NCBI RefSeq assembly: GCF_040536835.1 | Contig: NZ_CP159578.1 | Span: forward strand, 1,488,001-1,552,000 | DNA from: Salinicola endophyticus | Lineage (GTDB): Bacteria; Pseudomonadota; Gammaproteobacteria; Pseudomonadales; Halomonadaceae | Direction: 5' to 3' | Length of the DNA: 64,000 bases | Shown here: positions 1 through 7,551 of the stretch, one piece after another | How positions within the stretch are numbered: position 1 is the stretch's first letter | How the letters are laid out: each line of letters starts with the position of its first letter | Translations under genes and position numbers: made by a program | Notes under the pieces: model-generated | Databases searched by the model: none | The model's input: only the letters and a program-made list of their open reading frames with translations | Told to the model about the DNA's origin: nothing

Positions 1-373
1 CGGCGTATTTCACGCGCGGGCCGTTCTCGGCGACGCGGTCGCGCAGGCCGTACTGGTGGGTGCGTGCGATGCTGGCCACGCGGCCGAAAAATCCGACCTC
101 GGCGCCGCCCGCGCTGGTGCGGACGCGCAGGTATTTGGCCGTGCGCAGCTTCGCAAACATGGCCTTGCGCCGGATGGCGCCCTGGCGATCGCGCGAGCGG
201 CGGGGCGCGTAGTTGCTGCCGTCGGGGTTGCGCTGGGCTTTGATGCGTTCGCGCTGGGAGCGGCGCAGGTCGGTCGCGACCAGCCGGGCGAGCCGGCGGC
301 GTTCGTGCGCCTCGAGACGCGCGAGCAGGGGGGCGAGCCAGTCATCGAGCTGGCTGAGGTCGTCAGAGGCCAT
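1..373 (-). CDS. S: P2-like phage tail completion protein S (partial, runs off left edge)
   Basis: The ATG at 373 opens a frame that is still open at base 1, giving 124 visible codons that begin MASDDLSQLDDWLAPLLARL. It has the profile of the P2 S / phage virion morphogenesis family: an acidic helical N-terminus, a basic central region (ATDLRRSQRERIKAQ) and the phrase IARTHQYGLRD, typical of the family's conserved middle. In P2, S acts with R in tail completion and head-tail joining. The start lies inside the end of R (11-bp overlap), as expected for translationally coupled tail genes. The C-terminus lies outside the window. The family call rests on motif resemblance plus gene order. Confidence 0.85.
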   Translation of the reverse strand, partial: MASDDLSQLDDWLAPLLARLEAHERRRLARLVATDLRRSQRERIKAQRNPDGSNYAPRRSRDRQGAIRRKAMFAKLRTAKYLRVRTSAGGAEVGFFGRVASIARTHQYGLRDRVAENGPRVKYA

Positions 374-860
374 CGCGTGGCCCGTCCCATTCTGCAATCA
401 GGGTGTAGTCGCCGCCGGCGTCGGCGTCTCGCAGCAGTAGCTGCCAGCGCTCGGCGGGGCATTCCTCGGTGTCTAATCGGGGCATGCGGTGTTCGGCGAG
501 AATCTGGCCGGTGGCACAGTCGCGGCGGGCGACGACGCGCTCGCTGAGCTGGACGCGCAGCGCGACATCGACGGCGCTGTTGCTGAGGATTTCCGCCTCG
601 AACGAGACGGCCTGTTCATGGGGCAGGTCGGGTTGATACGCCGCGAGCCAGTCGAGTAGCGGGATCATGATGGCGTCGATGGCGTCGGCGTAGTCGGTCA
701 GCACAAGCTGGGCGGTGTAGCTGTAGCCGTGGCTGAGATTGCCGCCGCGCGCGAATTCGATAGAGCCGTCCTCGACGAATGTCAGTAGGCGGCCGGGGTC
801 GTGCTGTAGGGCGGGTACGGCGTCAATCAGGTGTTGACGCAGGGCGTTGAGCTTGCGCAT
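363..860 (-). CDS. R: P2-like phage tail completion protein R
   Basis: A 165-residue protein starting MRKLNALRQHLIDAVPAL, with the P2 R signature of an N-terminal short helix followed by a region reading FARGGNLSHGYSYTAQLVLT, and then LLDWLAAYQPDLP. P2 R is about 155 residues, so the length fits. R and S are needed for tail maturation and joining of tails to heads. The gene overlaps the outer-membrane spanin gene upstream by 38 bp and S downstream by 11 bp, so it sits in one compact late operon running leftward. Nothing suggests decay. Confidence 0.88.
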   Translation of the reverse strand: MRKLNALRQHLIDAVPALQHDPGRLLTFVEDGSIEFARGGNLSHGYSYTAQLVLTDYADAIDAIMIPLLDWLAAYQPDLPHEQAVSFEAEILSNSAVDVALRVQLSERVVARRDCATGQILAEHRMPRLDTEECPAERWQLLLRDADAGGDYTLIAEWDGPRDGL

Positions 861-1098
861 TCAGGGTCTCCACCAGTCCGTTATGCCGGGTTGCGCAGTC
901 GTGGTACTGCGCGGCCCAGTCGCGCAGGGTCAGCACCACGGTGGCGCCGGTGCCGTCAGCCAGCGCCGGCAGCGTCTCCGGGCAGCGGGTCAGCAGCGTC
1001 TGCTGGATCGGGGGCGCGGCCGGCGGCGGCGTCGTTGAGCAGGCGCACAGCGTCAGGCTCAAGGCAGACGCGGCGGTAAATCGGTTTCTGGATCTCAC
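823..1098 (-). CDS. lysC: Rz1-like outer-membrane spanin lipoprotein (LysC)
   Basis: A 91-residue protein with a basic N-terminus (MRSRNRF), a hydrophobic h-region and a lipobox around residues 15-20 (LTLCAC; cleavage probably before the second Cys). A proline-rich stretch follows (TTPPPAAPP). A signal-peptidase-II lipoprotein that is proline-rich and whose start is nested in another frame of the inner-membrane spanin gene is the classic Rz1 arrangement. It would join the LysB product to span the periplasm and fuse inner and outer membranes at the end of lysis. At 91 residues it is longer than lambda Rz1 because the frame continues past the end of the i-spanin gene. There are extra Cys residues at positions 39 and 68. 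Confidence 0.85.
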   Translation of the reverse strand: MRSRNRFTAASALSLTLCACSTTPPPAAPPIQQTLLTRCPETLPALADGTGATVVLTLRDWAAQYHDCATRHNGLVETLNAQAQRPASTPD

Positions 1099-1324
1099 GA
1101 ATCACTCCGCGGTCGATGACCCGTTGATTGGCGTCGAGGGTGGCAAGCCGCGCCTCGACCACGCCGGCGATGACGGACTCCCGCGCCAGCGCCTGGCTGG
1201 CCGCCGCCTGGGCGGCTTCGAGGGCGGTGAGGCGCTGAGCATCCTCGAACCAGCCGCGGCTGAGCCAGCCACCGCCGGCGGCGATGACCAGCACGATGAC
1301 CAGGGCGAGCGTGCGCGCCGTCAT
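956..1324 (-). CDS. lysB: Rz-like inner-membrane spanin (LysB)
   Basis: Start chosen at the ATG at 1324, which overlaps the endolysin stop by 4 bp (ATGA); the same frame stays open upstream through the endolysin gene but has no coding character there. The 122-residue product begins MTARTLALVIVLVIAAGGGW, a single N-terminal membrane anchor (N-in, C-out). A helical, coiled-coil-prone periplasmic region rich in Ala, Leu and Glu follows, up to about residue 75. This is the topology of Rz-type i-spanins. The Rz1-like gene is embedded in its 3' part in a different frame, so 143 bp encode two proteins. Confidence 0.85.
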   Translation of the reverse strand: MTARTLALVIVLVIAAGGGWLSRGWFEDAQRLTALEAAQAAASQALARESVIAGVVEARLATLDANQRVIDRGVIREIQKPIYRRVCLEPDAVRLLNDAAAGRAPDPADAADPLPGDAAGAG

Positions 1325-1821
1325 TCCAGCCCCGCCAGACACAGCTCGCGTTCTGCCGCCCGGCGCTTGACCAGGCCGGCGAGCTTCCGGCCACCGGCGT
1401 AGACCCAGCGCGAGAGCTGATCGCAGGCGGCGCGCGTGTCGCCGGCGTTCAGCCTGGCCAGCAGGGTCGAGTCGCGGAACGCCCCGGCGCCGACGTTGAA
1501 GATGAACGAGGCCAGCGCCGCCCGGCGGGTCGGCGGCATCGTGGCGTTGATCTCCGGGGCGACGTTGCGGTCGATGGCCTCGAACGCCTCGCCCAGGTCG
1601 CCGGCGAGCAGTGCCTCGCACTCTTGGGTGGTCCGGGTCTGGTTCAGCTCGACCGTCGGGCCGGTGTGGCCGGTGCAGATCGTCGGGATGCCGACGGGGT
1701 CGGGATACGCTTGCAGCTCGGTGCCTTCGTAGTGCTTCACCACGTTGATCGAGAGCGACAGCGCCAGGCCGCAGGCGCCGCCGATGCCGGCGCCGCCCAT
1801 CCACCGCTTCCAGTTTTTCAT
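1321..1821 (-). CDS. phage endolysin, GH24-type lysozyme with N-terminal signal-anchor-release segment
   Basis: Start at the ATG at 1821, overlapping the holin stop (TGATG); the frame could extend to 1848 but the overlap argues for 1821. The 166-residue product has the T4/P1/P21 lysozyme catalytic triad with exact spacing: Glu in KHYEG, Asp 9 residues later in YPDPV, Thr 6 residues after that (E-x8-D-x5-T). The N-terminus (MKNWKRWMGGAGIGGACGLA) is weakly hydrophobic and Gly/Ala-rich, as in SAR endolysins that are exported by the host Sec system and held in the membrane until released. The product is a muramidase acting on peptidoglycan during lysis. It lies between the holin and spanin genes. 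Confidence 0.9.
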   Translation of the reverse strand: MKNWKRWMGGAGIGGACGLALSLSINVVKHYEGTELQAYPDPVGIPTICTGHTGPTVELNQTRTTQECEALLAGDLGEAFEAIDRNVAPEINATMPPTRRAALASFIFNVGAGAFRDSTLLARLNAGDTRAACDQLSRWVYAGGRKLAGLVKRRAAERELCLAGLE

Positions 1822-2123
1822 CAGTCGCGCCCCCGGATGCGGTCCCACCAGTCGCGCAGGTTGCCGAGATACTTGGGCAGGATCAGCCCGATCTGCAGCG
1901 CGAGATACGCCAGCGTCAGGACGGTTACCCAGTCGGACGGCGTCATGCCGCCGGCGTGTAGCAGCGAGACGAGCGCGGGCGGCGTGGTCTTGATCGCTTC
2001 GGTGGTGATGCTGAGTTGCTGGGCCATGTTCGTCCCTGCGTAGACGATGAGTAGCGTGATCAGCACGATCATCGGATCGGGCGTGCGGTTGTTGTGCCTG
2101 CTGTGTCGTTGAGTCGTTCGCAT
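1821..2123 (-). CDS. phage holin / lysis membrane protein
   Basis: A 100-residue protein with two clear hydrophobic segments: MIVLITLLIVYAGTNMA near residues 18-34 and VTVLTLAYLALQIGLILP near residues 64-82. It has a polar basic N-terminus and a basic C-terminus (WDRIRGRD). ATG at 2123 was chosen because it lies 4 bp after the stop of gene X; an internal ATG at 2072 would remove the basic leader but has no visible ribosome site. Its place directly before the endolysin is the P2 Y (holin) position. It would make membrane lesions or depolarise the membrane to activate the SAR endolysin. No single holin family was recognised. Confidence 0.75.
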   Translation of the reverse strand: MRTTQRHSRHNNRTPDPMIVLITLLIVYAGTNMAQQLSITTEAIKTTPPALVSLLHAGGMTPSDWVTVLTLAYLALQIGLILPKYLGNLRDWWDRIRGRD

Positions 2124-2127
2124 GGCA

Positions 2128-2340
2128 TCAGTCCCAGAGCTGGACGGTTGCGGTGCTGGGCGACTGGGTGGCGATGTCGGGCAGCGCGACGACCGTCGCG
2201 CTTGGGAGCACCGGGCCGAGGTCGGCAATGCCGGGGTTGGCTTCTAGCACCTGCTCGGTGATGCCAGCGGTCTGGCCATAGACCCGGTGACAGATGCGGT
2301 CGAGCGTGTCGCCCTGGACGCTGCGAATCGTGCGCGGCAT
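2128..2340 (-). CDS. X: P2-like tail protein X
   Basis: A 70-residue protein beginning MPRTIRSVQGDTLDRICHR with a LysM-like fold signature (GDTLDRICHRVYG, then a conserved LEANPGIA turn and ALPD). This is the gpX family of tailed phages, usually 65-70 residues, thought to act in tail assembly. It sits between head-completion gene L and the holin, exactly as in P2. The stop is followed within a few bases by the holin ATG. Confidence 0.9.
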   Translation of the reverse strand: MPRTIRSVQGDTLDRICHRVYGQTAGITEQVLEANPGIADLGPVLPSATVVALPDIATQSPSTATVQLWD

Positions 2341-2413
2341 CAGACCAATCCTCCCGGAGAGGATTGGAACAGCGCGCAGCGCTGGCCCGTAGGGTGGACG
2401 ACAGGGATGTCGT

Positions 2414-2884
2414 TCATATCAGCTCGACCGTCACATTGGGCCGGCCGCAAATCTGGCTCACCGCCCAACGGGCGTCGCGCCTGTAGGTGCCGGCGGTGTC
2501 TTCGTGCAGGTCTCCGCGGTCCCGGGTCGCGGCGGTGGCGTCATAGTCCCGGTAGCGCTCGAGCAACTGCGCGTGCGCTTCGGCGAATACCGCGCGCTGA
2601 TATAGCGCCGGGTAGATGCCCGCCGGCTGCCAGTCCGGGGCTGGCACGGCATCGATGACCGGATAGCCGGCCTCGACCTGCCGGGCCTGCCACTCGCGCA
2701 GCACGCGGTTGGTCGCGGCGATCGCGGTCAGCAGCACGTCGGCGATGCGCTGGGGCGTGACCGTGCCGTCGATGCGGTGGGCATCGCGGAAGGCGGCCGG
2801 GTCGATGTCAGGGTAAAACGTCGCGTTGGGTATCGGTTCCGCCGGGGTGGCGCTGGCGTTGCCGGCGGCGACGAAGCTGGACAT
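2414..2884 (-). CDS. L: P2-like head completion/stabilisation protein L
   Basis: Start set at the ATG at 2884 (MSSFVAAGN) because a GAGG motif lies 6 bases upstream; a start 12 bp further up is possible. The 156-residue product contains FYPDIDPAAFRDAHRIDGTV near the N-terminus, ending with a conserved domain containing QLLERYRDYD and RWAVSQICGRP. This matches the P2 gpL family, which finishes the head so that tails can attach. It is followed by a 73-bp gap before X. Confidence 0.88.
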   Translation of the reverse strand: MSSFVAAGNASATPAEPIPNATFYPDIDPAAFRDAHRIDGTVTPQRIADVLLTAIAATNRVLREWQARQVEAGYPVIDAVPAPDWQPAGIYPALYQRAVFAEAHAQLLERYRDYDATAATRDRGDLHEDTAGTYRRDARWAVSQICGRPNVTVELI

Positions 2885-2980
2885 AGCGCACCTCATAAAT
2901 CAGGGGGTGGACGACGGATGCGGGAGAGCCTGGGCTTTCCGTCTCCGTCGTGCCCCCTGGCGTCGGCGGTCGACTCGGTG

Positions 2981-3739
2981 TCAGCCGGTGGCGTCAGGCG
3001 CCTGGCTGGTATTGGTTTGCGTCTCGGCGGTCGCGCCGCTGTTGGGCTCGGTCGACGGCGTGTTGCTGTCGGGCTCGGTCGCGGGCGTGGCGTTCTTGAG
3101 TTCGCGTTCCAGGCGTTCGATGTCTTTCTTCACGCCCACTCGCTCATTCAGCTCCCGGGCGCGCTGGTATTCGGCGATGGCCTCGGGCAGCTCGCCGCGG
3201 GCGCGGTGCCCGTTGCCCAGTGCCTTGTGCAGCTTGGCGCGGATCTGGTCGTGCATGTCCGCACCCTGGGTGAGGGTGTCGATCTCACGCAGCGTATCCA
3301 GCAGCGAATCATCATCGTCGGCCAGGGCGAGCGCCTGGTCGGCGGACTCTTCGACGAGAATCGCCGCCGTCGGCCGCTTGAACTCCTCGCCGGGGTCGAG
3401 CTTGTGCTTGATCGCATAGCGGGCGATGTCCAGCGCGCCAGCGATGTCGCCGACGTCGATACGCCACAGCATCACGCGCATGATGACTTCATCCTGCGCA
3501 CCCTGGCCGGTCTCGAGCACGCCGGCGACGTACTCGGCGTAATTCGGCAGGATCTCGCGCTTGACCTCGATCTTGCGCTCGACCGACTGAATCGATTTCA
3601 GCCGGCGATAGTCCTCGAAATACTGCGCCATCTTCAGCTCATACTCGGCGCCCTGCATCGGCGCCTCGCCCGCATCGGCCGCCGCTTGGGCGGCCGATAC
3701 GCGCTCGAAGTGCTTACGGATCGAGCTGACCATGATCAT
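2981..3739 (-). CDS. M: phage terminase small (endonuclease) subunit M
   Basis: A 252-residue protein. The start ATG at 3739 shares bases with the stop of the capsid gene (TGATG). P2 gpM is about 247 residues. The protein is helical, with segments LKMAQYFEDYRRLKSIQSVE, KREILPNYAEYV and MLWRIDVGDI characteristic of gpM, and a tetratricopeptide-like C-terminal third before a low-complexity Thr/Pro/Asn/Glu tail. In P2, gpM is the terminase subunit that cuts cos with ATPase subunit P. The tail after about residue 225 (rich in TEPNS) is probably disordered. Confidence 0.88.
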   Translation of the reverse strand: MIMVSSIRKHFERVSAAQAAADAGEAPMQGAEYELKMAQYFEDYRRLKSIQSVERKIEVKREILPNYAEYVAGVLETGQGAQDEVIMRVMLWRIDVGDIAGALDIARYAIKHKLDPGEEFKRPTAAILVEESADQALALADDDDSLLDTLREIDTLTQGADMHDQIRAKLHKALGNGHRARGELPEAIAEYQRARELNERVGVKKDIERLERELKNATPATEPDSNTPSTEPNSGATAETQTNTSQAPDATG

Positions 3740-4764
3740 CAGGCTCCGGCGGTGGCGTCGTCGGCGGCTGCGTCGGCGTCTTCGAAAGTGATGCCTTCGA
3801 TCAGGCAGCCGAACCCGTAATCCTCGATGACGTAGGCGTCATTGCTGGATTCGTAGTTGACGATGCGCTTGCGTTCCGGCTTGTCGATCAGGTGGCGACG
3901 ACGTGACCCCTCTTGCCAGTAGATCGACAGGTTGTCGGTCGACGTGATGAAGATCGCGTTCTCCGGCATGAACGGCACCTGCATCGCGGTCTGTCCACCC
4001 ATGCGCTTGGCCGCCATGATCAGGTCCAGGGCGCGGGCCTCGGTGGGCTGCTCCCATTCGTTGATCTTGGGCAGGTACTTCTCGGTCATCATCGAGCGGC
4101 CGACCAGCGCGACCAGGTCGGTGTTCTCGCGGTACCAGGGGTCGATCAGCGAGTTGACGGCCTCGTAGATCAGGGCATCGAGGTTCTGGAATTCCTGGCC
4201 CTTGCCGATCGTCATGCCGTCGATCACCCGCGCGCTGGCGTTGTCGCGGTACTGTTGCAGCCAGCCGATGTTGACGTCCTCGAGCATCGGGTTGGCGACG
4301 CGGTCGGTTTGCTTGGCGGCAGTCTTGCCATGGAATCCGATCATGATGCGGTCCAGCGCCTGCTGGCGAACGATGGCGTCGCGCACGCGGGCCTGGAAAT
4401 CCGGGAATTTCGACCAGGCGTCGAGCTTGGCCCAGGTGATGAAGGTGTCGAACTCGGTGGAGTGACACTCGTAGTCCTGCGGCTCGAGGTTGGTGGGGTC
4501 GACCGGGACACGATCGCGCTGGCTGACGTCGGTGCGGCCGGCGATGGGGCCACTGATGCCAAGGCCGAGTTTCTGCCCCTTGAGGTCACGCACGCCGGTC
4601 ATGTTGATGCGGTTCAGGAACTCGCTCGATTCCTGAATCTTGGTCTCGAGTGTCTGTTGAACCGTCGGATCAACCTCGAACTGAGCGAACGCGTCGGCGG
4701 TGCCGTTGATCTGAGCGAGCCGCGCGGCGTAGGCGTTTAGCTGCTTTCGGGTGTCGTTGCGCAT
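3739..4764 (-). CDS. N: P2-like major capsid protein N
   Basis: Start at the ATG at 4764 (MRNDTRKQLNAYAARLAQ), preceded by GAGAG 6-8 bases upstream; an in-frame ATG 15 bp earlier is less likely. The 341-residue product matches P2 gpN in length (357) and in landmarks: LNRINMTGVRDLKGQKLGLG, the SGPIAGRTD loop, DFQARVRDAIVRQQALDRIM and the GWLQQYR segment. The P2 capsid protein is cleaved near its N-terminus by the protease activity of O during maturation. The gene lies between the scaffold and small terminase genes. Confidence 0.93.
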   Translation of the reverse strand: MRNDTRKQLNAYAARLAQINGTADAFAQFEVDPTVQQTLETKIQESSEFLNRINMTGVRDLKGQKLGLGISGPIAGRTDVSQRDRVPVDPTNLEPQDYECHSTEFDTFITWAKLDAWSKFPDFQARVRDAIVRQQALDRIMIGFHGKTAAKQTDRVANPMLEDVNIGWLQQYRDNASARVIDGMTIGKGQEFQNLDALIYEAVNSLIDPWYRENTDLVALVGRSMMTEKYLPKINEWEQPTEARALDLIMAAKRMGGQTAMQVPFMPENAIFITSTDNLSIYWQEGSRRRHLIDKPERKRIVNYESSNDAYVIEDYGFGCLIEGITFEDADAAADDATAGA

Positions 4765-4772
4765 GGTCTCTC

Positions 4773-5582
4773 TCAGCAATCCGTTTCGATGGAATCGTTA
4801 CCGCCGGTGGACTCTTGGCGGCGCTGGTGTCGGGGTGTGGTGTCGAGCTTGGTGTAAAGCGCGTCGAACTTGGCCTGCAGATCGTCGTGCGCCGTCTTCA
4901 GCTCGGTGAAGGCAGCGGCGGTGGGGCGCGCGGCGAGGTCGGCGGCCATCTCCTGATGGCGCTGCATGAACATGCCGAGGGTTTCCTCGAGGTCGGTGCG
5001 GAATGCCGCGAAACCGGCCTCGGTCTTGGCGTCGTTCTTGGCGAACATTGAGCGGAATTTCTCGGCCAGCGAGGGGCCTTTCGGCGTCTCTTCGGAGAAA
5101 TCGAACTCGGTCTCGACCGCTTCGGAGAACAGGTTCTCCGGGCGCTGCTTGCGATCGCGCAGCGGTGAAGCGTCACCCGCGCCTGCCGCGAATTGGAGCA
5201 TCGACGTCCCGAGAGAGGCGGGGGAGTCGGTCACGGCCAGGCCGACGAGATACGCCTCACCGGTGTCCGCGAACTCGGGATCGACTTCCATCGAGGTGTA
5301 GACCTTCTGGCGCTGCTTGTTGAGCGCCTTCAGCTCGTCGGTCGGGTCGATCTCGGCGAGCAACTGCACTTTGCCGTCGGCGTTCTTCTCGGTCTTGAGC
5401 GCCGTCACATCGCCGTAACTCTTGAACGGGCTATCCGGCAGTACGCCGCGGATGTGCTCGAGATTGACCCGGCAGCCGTATTTCTCGGGGTCGAAATTGG
5501 CGGCCATCTGTTCGAGCCAGGCGGCGCTGATTTTGCGGCCATCGGTGGTGGCGCCTTCGGTGGCGATGCGGTGCCAGGGCAT
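4773..5582 (-). CDS. O: P2-like capsid scaffolding protease O
   Basis: A 269-residue protein in the P2 gpO family (284 in P2). The N-terminal half is the serine-protease domain: candidate His in RVNLEHIRG around residue 43, and candidate Ser in the TDSPASLGTS segment around residue 120. The C-terminal part (about 165-255) is a helical scaffold rich in Glu, Lys and Ala, ending in a basic tail. It shapes the procapsid and processes the capsid and portal. It is divergently oriented from terminase gene P with a 151-bp gap that should hold the two late promoters. Confidence 0.9.
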   Translation of the reverse strand: MPWHRIATEGATTDGRKISAAWLEQMAANFDPEKYGCRVNLEHIRGVLPDSPFKSYGDVTALKTEKNADGKVQLLAEIDPTDELKALNKQRQKVYTSMEVDPEFADTGEAYLVGLAVTDSPASLGTSMLQFAAGAGDASPLRDRKQRPENLFSEAVETEFDFSEETPKGPSLAEKFRSMFAKNDAKTEAGFAAFRTDLEETLGMFMQRHQEMAADLAARPTAAAFTELKTAHDDLQAKFDALYTKLDTTPRHQRRQESTGGNDSIETDC

Positions 5583-5667
5583 TGAGCGTTCTCCGGGGAG
5601 CGGGCGGGCTGACTACTGTATGGGCGTCAGGTTCCGCGTCCCGGCGGGGACTCTCAACGAATCCGCG

Positions 5668-5688
5668 TTGTAGAACGGGTGATAACAA
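5668..5688. promoter_or_regulatory. candidate Ogr/Delta-type late activator site between O and P
   Basis: The divergent gap between the P2-like O and P genes contains the dyad TTGT-N13-ACAA. Late promoters of P2-family phages are activated by Ogr at dyads of the TGT-N12-ACA type upstream of the start. The match is close but the spacer is one base longer, and only one such dyad was noticed for two divergent promoters. The location is right; the assignment is tentative. Confidence 0.35.
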
Positions 5689-5733
5689 GTCGTGCCCAGA
5701 TAATGGCGCTCGGCGCGCCGGTACGCTGGCCGC

Positions 5734-7551
5734 ATGAAAACACCGCCGACACCCGCCCCCGACTCGCCCGCCGCCATCGACGCTACGCTCGATATTGTCG
5801 ATGGTAACCGCGCTAGCGCCCGCCACCTCTACTGGATGGGGTGGCGCATCTCGCGTATCGCCGAATTTCTCGATCAGCCCCGCGCCACGATTCAGAGCTG
5901 GAAACAGCGCGAGAAATGGGACGAGGCCAGCCCGACGCAACGGGTCGAGGGCGCGCTCGAGGCGCGCATGGTTCAACTGATCACGAAAGACGCCAAGGAA
6001 GGGCGGGATTTCAAGGAAATCGACCTGCTCGGCCGACAGATCGAGCGCTTGGCCCGGGTTCACAAGTACCAGGGCAGCGGCAGCGAATCGGACCTCAACC
6101 CGAATATCGAGCGGCGCAACGCTGGCGAGAAGCGCAAGCCCAAACGGAACGACGTCGGCGAAGAGGGCGTGATTCAGATCGTCGAGGCTTTCGAGGCGTC
6201 GCTGTTCCTCTACCAGCGGCACTGGTATCGCGCCGGGCAGCATGAGCGCATCCGAAACATCCTCAAGTCTCGCCAGATCGGGGCGACCTGGTTTTTCGCG
6301 CGCGAGGCCATCGCCGACGCGCTCGAGACCGGCAAGAACAAGATTTTTATGTCCGCTTCGAAGGCCCAGGCGCACATTTTCCGCAACTACATCGTTCAGT
6401 TCGTGAAAGAGACCACCGGGGTAGAGCTGAAGGGCGACCCGATCGTCCTGGCCAATGGCGCTGAGCTGCATTTTCTCGGCACCAACGCCAAGACCGCCCA
6501 GGGCTACCACGGCGACACCTACCTCGACGAATATTTCTGGATCGTTGGTTTCGAGCAGTTCCGCAAGGTCACGTCGGGCATGGCGATGCACAAGAAGTGG
6601 CGCCAAACCTATTTCAGCACCCCGTCATCCGTGGCTCATGAGGCGTATCCGTTCTGGACCGGCGAGCGATTCAACAAGCGCCGCGCGAAAGCCAAGCGAG
6701 TCGAGATCGACGTGAGCCATTCCGCGCTTTCCGGTGGGGCTCGCTGCGCCGATGGGCAGTGGCGACAGATCGTGACGATCGAGGATGCCATCGCCGGCGG
6801 CTGCGATCTTTTCGACCTCGATCAGCTCCAGCTCGAATATTCGGACGACGAGTTCGCGAACCTGCTGATGTGCGAGTTCGTCGACGACAGTCAGTCGGCG
6901 TTCCCGATGATGACCATGCAGCGTTGCATGGTGGATAGCTGGGATCTGTGGCGCGACTGGAAACCGTTTGCGGCGCGGCCCTTCGGTCAGGCGCCGGTAT
7001 GGATCGGCTATGACCCGTCGGGCGACGGCGTGAATAGCGACGGCGCTGGCCTTGTGGTGCTGGCCCCCGCGAAGAACCGCAACGACCGTCACCGAATCCT
7101 CGAGCAGACCCGTATCAAGGGCAGCGACTACGAGGAACAGGCCGATTTCATCAAGACCGTCGCCAGCCGCTACAACGTCCAGCACATCGACATCGACACC
7201 ACCGGCATGGGCGAGGCGGTCGCGCAGCTCGTCGCACGCTGGTTCCCGCGCGTCACACGTCATCGCTACACCCTTGACAGCAAAGCCGCGCTGGTTCGCC
7301 AGGCGCAGCACATCATCAGCCACGGCCGGCTTGAGTTCGACGCCCGTGACGTGATCGTCGCGCAGTCGTTTTCGGCGATCCGGCGCGAGCTGACGGCCAG
7401 CGGCGGCCAGCTCACCTACTCCGGTGGCCGCAACGCCACCACCGGCCACGCGGATCTCGCGTGGGCGACGATGCATGCCCTCAGCAATGAGCCGATCGAC
7501 GTTCTCGCCGCCGGCGAGCGCGGCGGCTCGACTATGGAGATCAACCGATGA
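5734..7551 (+). CDS. P: P2-like terminase large (ATPase) subunit P
   Basis: A 605-residue protein. The N-terminus (about 25-70) has a helix-turn-helix region (MGWRISRIAEFLDQPRATIQ). It is followed by an ATPase core with a Walker A-like segment KSRQIGATW near residue 180 and an acidic Walker B-type TYLDEYFW near 265. The C-terminal nuclease-like region (about 420-590) has the acidic clusters WIGYDPSGDG and IDIDTTGMG and ends with TGHADLAWATMHAL. P2 gpP is about 590 residues. It translocates DNA into the procapsid. It is the only head gene besides Q transcribed rightward, as in P2, and overlaps Q by 4 bp. Confidence 0.93.
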   Translation: MKTPPTPAPDSPAAIDATLDIVDGNRASARHLYWMGWRISRIAEFLDQPRATIQSWKQREKWDEASPTQRVEGALEARMVQLITKDAKEGRDFKEIDLLGRQIERLARVHKYQGSGSESDLNPNIERRNAGEKRKPKRNDVGEEGVIQIVEAFEASLFLYQRHWYRAGQHERIRNILKSRQIGATWFFAREAIADALETGKNKIFMSASKAQAHIFRNYIVQFVKETTGVELKGDPIVLANGAELHFLGTNAKTAQGYHGDTYLDEYFWIVGFEQFRKVTSGMAMHKKWRQTYFSTPSSVAHEAYPFWTGERFNKRRAKAKRVEIDVSHSALSGGARCADGQWRQIVTIEDAIAGGCDLFDLDQLQLEYSDDEFANLLMCEFVDDSQSAFPMMTMQRCMVDSWDLWRDWKPFAARPFGQAPVWIGYDPSGDGVNSDGAGLVVLAPAKNRNDRHRILEQTRIKGSDYEEQADFIKTVASRYNVQHIDIDTTGMGEAVAQLVARWFPRVTRHRYTLDSKAALVRQAQHIISHGRLEFDARDVIVAQSFSAIRRELTASGGQLTYSGGRNATTGHADLAWATMHALSNEPIDVLAAGERGGSTMEINR

